A stretch of 27,589 nt of DNA from CAYGVT01 sp964353355 (GTDB lineage: Archaea; Thermoplasmatota; DTKX01; GCA-020343715), in assembly GCA_964353355.1 (NCBI GenBank), contig CAYGVT010000089.1:1-27589 (forward strand), written 5' to 3'. The notes under the pieces were generated by a model. That model did not search any database and had not been told where the DNA came from. It worked only from the letters and a program-made list of their open reading frames with translations. Position numbers and translations under genes: made by a program. Numbering within the stretch: the stretch's first letter is position 1; each line of letters begins with the position of its first letter. Positions 1 through 6,300 of this stretch are shown here, piece after piece.

Positions 1-45
1 TGACCTTCCCCGACCCGATCCCGGGGGGGCAATCGACGGGACGTG

Positions 46-66
46 CCAGATGCTTCTAACATCTGG
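46..66. promoter_or_regulatory. 7-bp inverted repeat upstream of the first promoter
   Basis: CCAGATG (46-52) and CATCTGG (60-66) are perfect inverted arms around a 7-nt spacer. The repeat is centred about 31 bp upstream of the TATA box at 84-91. It could be an operator or the end of an upstream transcript; no T-tract follows it, which makes a terminator less likely. Its function is inferred from position only. Confidence 0.35.
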
Positions 67-83
67 AATTCGTGTGAAAGGCC

Positions 84-91
84 TTTTATAT
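84..91 (+). promoter_or_regulatory. TATA box of the CARDB surface protein gene
   Basis: TTTTATAT lies in an otherwise GC-rich stretch. Its centre is about 27 nt upstream of the ATG at 115, the normal archaeal TATA-to-transcription-start distance, so the mRNA probably begins at or next to the start codon (leaderless). No Shine-Dalgarno motif precedes that ATG. Confidence 0.7.
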
Positions 92-114
92 CCCCCGCAC
101 GTATGCGCGAAACG

Positions 115-2538
115 ATGGCCACCCTGGCTAACCGACGGAACGTCCTGGCCCTCGCTATGGCGGCCGTAGCGCTCCTGGGCTCGCTCGCCCTCGCCCCGGC
201 GTCGGCCGCGGTCGGCCCGGGCGACATCATCGTTCCCGCCTACGCCGACGGGGAGTGGTGGAACTACTCGGTCGAGGGGCCGGACTATCTGCCCCTGCAC
301 CTGGGCGCCAACGACGTGACGCTCAACCGCTCCAGCGGCAACCTCAAGCTCGAGGTGCGCGGCACGGCCTCACGGCTTGGCCGCCTCGCGTGGGAGATCA
401 GGGTCGTTGGCACGATGCAGCTCTCCGGCATGTGGACCGGCCAGAGCGGCGGTGGCCTCACCGGGATGACGGCCGAGGTGTCGGGCTGGGAGTGGCGGTC
501 GGTCGATGACCTGTCGCTGCTGGGCTCGACGCGGCTCTACTCGGGTCTCATCGAGATATCCTCTTACTCCAGCTCGGAGCGGTTCAACGTGGCCGAGTGG
601 GTCAACGTGACGCTGAGCCAGCCGCTGCGCCTCATGACCCTGCCCGTGCCCTTCTCGCAATCCCCGCTGGAGACGCACACGGTCGAGGTCACGCACTCCT
701 ACGAGGCCCAGGGCTTCGCGCTCACGCGCGTCCGGACGTGGGAGTACGAGGTCGAGTACAAGGGGATAGTCCCCACCGTGCAGGGCAGGACCAACGCGTT
801 CAGCAACCAGCACATGTTCGACATCAACGGCAACATTATTGAGGCAGGGCGCGGCAACCGGCTCGATGGCGCGGTGTACTACGACGCCGCCGGCAGCAAG
901 ATGCCGTCCGTCGACGAGCTCTCCGGGATGGAGATGACCGGTTTCCAGCTCAGGCCCGGCGACTACTACCCCGACCTGGTCACCGTCGCCCCCGAGTTCA
1001 CCGTGAGCAACGCCAAGCCCGTCCTGGGGACCAACGTCACGTTCAACGCCACCGTCCACAATCTGGGCGCCAGGAACCTGAGGCAGGTCCGCGTCGAGCT
1101 GTGGGCGTCGTCCGCGGAGGGCTTCCCGTCGAAGGTGAACGGCACCGATATCGGCCAGCTCAACGGTTACGACAGCGCGCAGGTCAGAATGAACTGGACC
1201 TCGACGGACCTGGGCTCCTGGAGGTTCACGCTCCGGCTCGACCCATCCAGCAACGTCGAGGAGGAGCGCGAGTACAACAACGACCTCGACCTGAACCTCA
1301 CGGTCGTCAGGCTGGTCGTCCAGTCCAACTTGGTCTTGACACCGGACGACATCGTGCTCGACCCCGCCTCGCCGGTTGACAACCGGACAGCGGTCCACGT
1401 GTCGGCCTCGGTCCTCAACTTGGGGCCCGCGAGCGCCTACAACGTGACGGTCGACTTCTTCCTCGGGAACCCCGCCTACGGCGGGGCCCCCATCGGCTGG
1501 CGCAGCACCATCGACTACATCGCCGCGGGCAAGACGGGCACAGCATGGATCAACTGGCTCGCCAACATCCCCGGTGAGCACGATATCTGGGCGGTCGTCG
1601 ACGCCAACAACAGCATCAACGAGACCGTCGAGACCGACAACGTCGCGCGCACGCCCATCATCATCATCGCATCCCCCTTCGGAGGGGTCGACCTCACCAT
1701 GGTGCGGCTCAAGGTGCTGGACGCCTACAGACAGGAGGCAGCGCAGCTGCCCTCCGGTGACCACGCGACCATAGAGGTCATCATACTGAACAACGGACCG
1801 CAGAACGCGAGCCGCGTCCACCTCTCCGTCTACGTGGACGCGCTCACGCCCGCGGGCCTCGTGGGCTCCTTCGAATCCGCCATCACCGCCCACCTCCCCG
1901 TCGTCTGGACCGTGCCCTGGACCATCGCGGGGACCGAAGGCAACCACACGGTATTCGCCAACGTCATCGCGCTCGGCCAGGCCGAGGGCGCCTTCGACGA
2001 CAACACGCGGACCCTCAAATTCACTATAGGCCCCCGCGAGCAGCCCCCGCCGGACACGCTCGTGGTCACCATCTTCCCGGAGACGACGATGCTGGACCCC
2101 GGGCAGAACCTCAGGGTGTCGGGCAAGGTCGTAAGGATGAGCAACGGCGCCGACGTGGAGAACGCGGAGGTCACGCTGACCTTCGAGGGCAGCGACATCA
2201 AGGTGACCACCACGACGAACGTGGTCGGCCGCTACCTGGTGTCCATCAGCGCCCCCGGCGATGGTGGCGACCACAGGCTCGAGGTGTCGGTGAAGGACGG
2301 CTACAACGTCGGCACCGGCTTCGTGCTGGTCAACGTGCAGCAGGAGGTCGTGCCCCCGCCCCCGGACGGGGACGGCGACGGAGGGCGGACCAGCTGGACG
2401 GTCATGGCCCTGCTCGCGGTCGTCGTCGCGGCGGTGGTCGGTCCCATCGCCTACGTGGGGCTGAGCGCGCTACAGAAGCGCCGCGCGCGCTTCAGGAAGG
2501 TCCACGAGACCGTCGTGACGATAGAGGAGAAGAAGTAA
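115..2538 (+). CDS. Membrane-anchored surface protein with three CARDB domains
   Basis: An exported protein of 807 residues with no recognised enzymatic domain. A signal peptide (about 1-31, ending ASA-AV) is followed by an unrecognised beta-rich region (about 33-280). Three CARDB-type (cell-adhesion-related) domains lie at about 285-400, 403-520 and 524-638; the first two show the family's conserved asparagines near the end of each unit (EYNND, ETDN). A carboxypeptidase-regulatory-like or Ig-like domain (about 645-745), a PPPPDGDGDGG linker and one membrane helix (about 761-786) follow, and the basic tail lies in the cytoplasm. The frame is open to GTG 43 and has ATG at 103 and 115. I chose 115 because it fits a leaderless transcript from the TATA box and begins directly at the signal peptide. 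The likely role is adhesion or presentation at the surface; no ligand can be named. The gene is convergent with the acetyltransferase, 56 bp apart. Confidence 0.85.
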   Translation: MATLANRRNVLALAMAAVALLGSLALAPASAAVGPGDIIVPAYADGEWWNYSVEGPDYLPLHLGANDVTLNRSSGNLKLEVRGTASRLGRLAWEIRVVGTMQLSGMWTGQSGGGLTGMTAEVSGWEWRSVDDLSLLGSTRLYSGLIEISSYSSSERFNVAEWVNVTLSQPLRLMTLPVPFSQSPLETHTVEVTHSYEAQGFALTRVRTWEYEVEYKGIVPTVQGRTNAFSNQHMFDINGNIIEAGRGNRLDGAVYYDAAGSKMPSVDELSGMEMTGFQLRPGDYYPDLVTVAPEFTVSNAKPVLGTNVTFNATVHNLGARNLRQVRVELWASSAEGFPSKVNGTDIGQLNGYDSAQVRMNWTSTDLGSWRFTLRLDPSSNVEEEREYNNDLDLNLTVVRLVVQSNLVLTPDDIVLDPASPVDNRTAVHVSASVLNLGPASAYNVTVDFFLGNPAYGGAPIGWRSTIDYIAAGKTGTAWINWLANIPGEHDIWAVVDANNSINETVETDNVARTPIIIIASPFGGVDLTMVRLKVLDAYRQEAAQLPSGDHATIEVIILNNGPQNASRVHLSVYVDALTPAGLVGSFESAITAHLPVVWTVPWTIAGTEGNHTVFANVIALGQAEGAFDDNTRTLKFTIGPREQPPPDTLVVTIFPETTMLDPGQNLRVSGKVVRMSNGADVENAEVTLTFEGSDIKVTTTTNVVGRYLVSISAPGDGGDHRLEVSVKDGYNVGTGFVLVNVQQEVVPPPPDGDGDGGRTSWTVMALLAVVVAAVVGPIAYVGLSALQKRRARFRKVHETVVTIEEKK

Positions 2539-2594
2539 AACGCGGCGCGGCGCCAGAGTAGCCGGCACGCACCACGGCCCACCCTCCCAGTGCC

Positions 2595-3152
2595 TCATCC
2601 ATCCAGCCGGAGCCACATTGGGAAGGGGAGCATCGAGGCCCTCCACCGCTCGTCGGGCACCTCGACGGGCTCGAAGCCGAAGCGCTTGAAGAAGCCAGAG
2701 CGGTCCCCCTCGGCTGCCTCGTAGGCAGACACGTACACCCGCACCCCTCCCTTGAGCCGCATGTCGGCCAGCGCCTCCTCCAGCAGGCGACCGCCGATGC
2801 CCAGGCCGCGCAGGCCCTCAGCGACCTCCATGTCCACGACCTCGCACAGGTCGTCGTCGCCGATGTTGTAGCTGATGAAGCCGACCTCGGCCTCGACCTC
2901 CTCGTTCTGGGCGAAGTCGTCCTCGAGCACGAACATGGTGATCGTGCACTCCCAGCCCCCCCGGGGCATGCCGGACGGCACGCCAGCGTGATGGAGGAGG
3001 GCCTCGTCGAGGTGCACGGCCTCGGCTCGGTTGCAGTCGGCCTCGGATAAGACCTCAGAGAGGTCCACTGTCCTGTGGGGCTGGGTCAGGTGGGGGCCCT
3101 CCGGGGGGATGGGCGGGGGTCCCATGGGACCCCCCGTACTCGCGACCGTCAT
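2595..3152 (-). CDS. GNAT-family N-acetyltransferase
   Basis: A 185-residue cytoplasmic protein with the GNAT fold, which transfers an acetyl group from acetyl-CoA to an amine; the acceptor cannot be told. Motif A is clear: the strand VVDMEVAEGLRGLGIGGRLL carries the acetyl-CoA pyrophosphate loop R-G-L-G-I-G-G (about residues 113-120). Motif B follows as VYVSAYEAAEGDRSGFFKRFGFEPVE with the usual FF-x-RFGFE pattern. The first 27 residues are Pro/Gly-rich and lie outside the fold. The start is uncertain. ATG 3152 has a strong GGAGGT 4 nt upstream, but a TATA-like CTTATCT lies only about 15 bp upstream of it, which would suit the internal ATG at 3125 better. Both leave the domain intact. The gene is divergent from the thioester-protein gene. 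Confidence 0.88.
   Translation of the reverse strand: MTVASTGGPMGPPPIPPEGPHLTQPHRTVDLSEVLSEADCNRAEAVHLDEALLHHAGVPSGMPRGGWECTITMFVLEDDFAQNEEVEAEVGFISYNIGDDDLCEVVDMEVAEGLRGLGIGGRLLEEALADMRLKGGVRVYVSAYEAAEGDRSGFFKRFGFEPVEVPDERWRASMLPFPMWLRLDG
3115..3134. repeat. 20-bp perfect palindrome in the acetyltransferase 5' end
   Basis: Five G, T, CCC, AT, GGG, A and five C form a perfect 20-bp palindrome centred between 3124 and 3125, exactly on the second in-frame ATG of the acetyltransferase gene (minus strand). It could be an operator or simply a product of Gly-Pro-Met-Gly-Pro codons. Confidence 0.5.
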
Positions 3153-3156
3153 GGGT

Positions 3157-3162
3157 ACCTCC
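3157..3162 (-). promoter_or_regulatory. Shine-Dalgarno GGAGGT of the acetyltransferase gene
   Basis: GGAGGT on the minus strand ends 4 nt before ATG 3152. It supports that start. If transcription begins about 27 nt past the TATA-like element at 3164-3171, however, this site would not be in the mRNA. Confidence 0.5.
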
Positions 3163-3163
3163 G

Positions 3164-3171
3164 AGATAAGT
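3164..3171 (-). promoter_or_regulatory. TATA-like element of the acetyltransferase gene
   Basis: The minus strand reads CTTATCTCGGA, nearly the same as the TTTATCTCGGA at the dehydrogenase promoter (19482-19489). The predicted transcription start is near 3141, which favours translation from ATG 3125. Confidence 0.4.
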
Positions 3172-3210
3172 CTAGCGCCATCCGAGGGGGGCTGGACCTT
3201 CCCTCAAGCA

Positions 3211-3280
3211 GGGGGGCAGGGAGGGCAGAGGGGGTAGGGGGGGCAAGGGGCGTAGGGGCGTGGGGTGGGATGGGCGGCGG
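3211..3280 (+). other. G-run tract (possible G-quadruplex)
   Basis: This stretch in the divergent intergenic region has about ten runs of three to six G on the plus strand, separated mostly by one to four bases. That is enough for several alternative G-quadruplexes. It ends about 70 bp upstream of the TATA box of the thioester-protein gene. It is non-coding if the proposed starts are right. Confidence 0.55.
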
Positions 3281-3295
3281 CACGGGCCTGAGGAG

Positions 3296-3342
3296 GGACG
3301 GCTGCAAGCATGCCGCAGGGTCGCTGGACGGCTGCATGCAGC
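3296..3342. promoter_or_regulatory. Direct repeats and palindrome upstream of the thioester-protein promoter
   Basis: The 11-mer GGACGGCTGCA occurs at 3296-3306 and 3326-3336, exactly 30 bp apart (about three helical turns). The second copy runs into the perfect palindrome GCTGCATGCAGC (3331-3342), which ends 9 bp before the TATA box. Placement and phasing suggest an activator or repressor site. The factor is unknown. Confidence 0.5.
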
Positions 3343-3348
3343 CTCAAG

Positions 3349-3362
3349 CGGTATATATACCG
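3349..3362 (+). promoter_or_regulatory. Palindromic TATA box of the thioester-protein gene
   Basis: CGGTATATATACCG is a perfect palindrome with TATATATA at 3352-3359. Its centre lies about 26 nt upstream of GTG 3381, so a leaderless transcript starting at that GTG fits. This is the main reason for rejecting the much longer 5' extension of the open frame. Confidence 0.75.
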
Positions 3363-3380
3363 CCCGGCGTCTTGGTGCCG

Positions 3381-6300
3381 GTGGTCCGGTTGAAGTCCCC
3401 TCTCATCCTAAGTGCGAAACTCAAGCAAGACGGCGCTCGCGGCACCAGGCTCGCCCTGGTCTCCTTCCTGCTGGTCGTGGGCTCCGCGGTGGCGGTCTAC
3501 AACGCCGACAGCCTCTACCTCGCGGGCGACAGGGGGCTCACGGCCCAGCTGCCGTCCACGCTCGCCCCCGGCGCGAACAACACCATCCTGGTCCTCACCA
3601 CGGACGCATCGGGCGACCCCGAGCCCGACCAGCCCTACACCATCGACGTCATGATCAACAACACCTCCATAGCCAACGTCGCCGGCGTGACCGACTCGAG
3701 GGGCATGGCGGCCCCCGCGGTCTACGTCCCGCCGTTCAGGGGCGAGGCCGTCTTGGTGATCCGGTCCGGGGGCTCCGTCCTGAGCCGCTCGGTCACCCCC
3801 TACGCCGTGTCGCGCGTCTTCCTCACCACGGACAAGCCCATCTACCAGCCCGGCCAGGTCGTGCACGCGCGCCTGCTCGTGCTCCGCCAGGACCTGTGGG
3901 CCACCCCCATGGAGGCCGGGGCGGAGGCCACCTTCGAGGTCAAGACCCCGGACGGCGACCGCGTGCTCAGGAAGAACGCCGAGCTCGACGAGTTCGGCGT
4001 CATCTCCTTCGACTACCCCCTGAGCGACCAGCTCCCGCTGGGCGACTACCAGCTCAAGGCCATCGTGGCCGGCTTCGAGACGGTGCGGACCGTCAAGGTC
4101 GACGAGTACGTGCTGCCCAGGTTCGAGATATCGTTCGGCGAGCTCCAGCGGTGGTACACCTACGACGACGACGTGGACGCGTACGCGCTCGTGAAGTACT
4201 TCTTCGGTGAGACGGTCCCGGGCACGGCCTCGCTCGACATCAACCTGTTCGACGGCACCGACTGGAGGCTGGTCACGACCATCGGCCCCGGGGCGCTCGA
4301 GGACGGCGCGTTCGAGTTCACCTACGACCTCGGGGACCTGATGGTCGACTACTGGGAGAAGAACTACGACTACTTCAACGAGTGGGAGGTGCGCGAGGGC
4401 TCCTACGACAGGCCGGACGCGGCCACAGTCGAGTTCAACCTCTCCGTCACCGACACGGGCGGCCACACCGAGCACGACTCCCAGCTCGTGACGGTCGCCA
4501 AGGGCCCCATCGTGCTCACCGCGCTCACCGACGTCAACGTCGAGGGGCAGGCCTCCACGTACTACGTCATCGCGCGCTATCCCGACGGCATGCCGGTGCC
4601 CGGCGCGGGGCTCAAGTGGCACATCGTTCTCGCGGAGGGCGACGGCACCAAGCAGATGCCGGCCACAACCACGGACGAGCGCGGCGTGGCCGTGCTCACA
4701 TTCGAGTACAAGCAGGGCTACGGGGCCATGGAGGTCGCCGTCTCCAAGGAGGACCGCAACGCCACCGAGCGGTTCGACTTCAAGGCCAGCCAAGGCATCA
4801 AGGCCGTCTCCGACAAGCCCCGCTACGCCGTGGGCGATGTGGCAACGTTCGACGTCTTCCACGCGGGCGACCCCGCCTCCGACCTTCTCTACTACGACGT
4901 CGTGGCCGACGGCTTCACCATCGCCACCGGGCACGTGTCCATGCCTGGCGACCGCGCGACGGTGCGCATCCCCGTGACCTCTGACTTCGGGGCGCTCACC
5001 TCGGTCCGGTTCTACAAGATAGAGCGCAACTTCCGCATCGCGCGCGACGTCGCCACCATCGGCGTGGTCAAGGACGGCGGCGACCTGGACATCACCATCA
5101 CCCCCGATCTCTCGACCTACCTGCCCCAGGACGACGTGTCGCTGGAGATCGAGGTCATGCGCCACGGCGTCGGCATCCCCGCCATGCTGGGCGTGTCCAT
5201 CGTGGACAACGCGGTGTTCGAGCTCGGCGCGCGGTTCACCGGCTTCGAGGAGGTGCTCGCGGGCCTCGGGCCCTACTACTCGGACCCCTACTACCAGCTC
5301 ATGGGCTACATCCTCGTCGGCGACGGCGCGCTGCCCTCGCAGGGCGCGCGCGAGTGGGACCGCGAGAAGGCAGCTCCCGTCGACTCGACGGGATACGAGC
5401 TCAACGCCAAGGCCGGGGCGTTCAAGGACGACGCCATCATGGCCTGGTGGGTCGTGCTCGGGAGCGCTGCCGTCGTGGGCCTCGTGGCCATCCTGGCCAT
5501 GGGCCAGCGCACGCGGCACTGGAAGGCCATCCTCGCGGTGCTGACGCTCGCCATCGCCCCCACGCTCGCGGTGTGGGGCACGGTGTCGAACCTGGACACC
5601 GCCAGCGACGGCGGGGAAAACGGTGGTGACGCGCTCGCCAACGATGACCCGTTCGCGCCCCCGCGCGAAGCAGGGAAGGACGCGGCGATGGAGGGGAGCG
5701 GGATACCCCCCCTGCCCGACATCTTCCCGGGTCGGGGTACCGGCGATACGGACGGTCTTCCCGACATCGAGGAGAGCTACGGCAACGGCGGCAGCGCGCC
5801 CCCCAAGCGCGGCGTCGTGCGCCAGTTCTTCCCAGAGACGTGGGCATGGGTGCCGGTCCTCCCGACCGACGACTCGGGCGTGGCAACGCTCGACCTCGTC
5901 GCCCCCGACTCCATCACCTCCTGGGACGTGTCCGTCATCGCATCCACCGAGGACGCGCTCGTGGGCGTGGCCCACCAGAACGTCACGATCTTCCAGGAGT
6001 TCTTCGTCGAGCCCGACCTGCCCGCCAAGGCCTTCCTGGGCGACCGGTTCCCCCTCAGGGTCCAGGTCTACAACTACGGCGAGCCGACCGCGGTCGAGGT
6101 GCGCCTCGCGCCCGCCTCGTGGTTCAGCATCGAGGGCGTCGACCACGCCGAGCTGCAGATAGCGACCGGCGAGGTTGGCTACGTCGAGTTCACCATCACG
6201 ATGCTCGAGGTGGGCGTGCACGAGGTCAGCGTCACCGGCGAGAGCGCGACCTTCATCGACACCGTCATGCGCCCGCTCCGCGTCAAGCCCGCGGGCGAGC

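Noticed and set aside
43..114. Start of the first surface protein at GTG 43 or ATG 103
   Set aside because: Both would place the TATA box inside or too close to the coding region. ATG 115 gives a normal signal peptide and the expected TATA spacing.
3075..3380. 5' extension of the thioester protein by about 100 codons
   Set aside because: It would overlap the acetyltransferase gene, encode Gly/Arg-rich sequence through the G-run tract and place the TATA box inside the coding region. The signal helix begins only after 3381.
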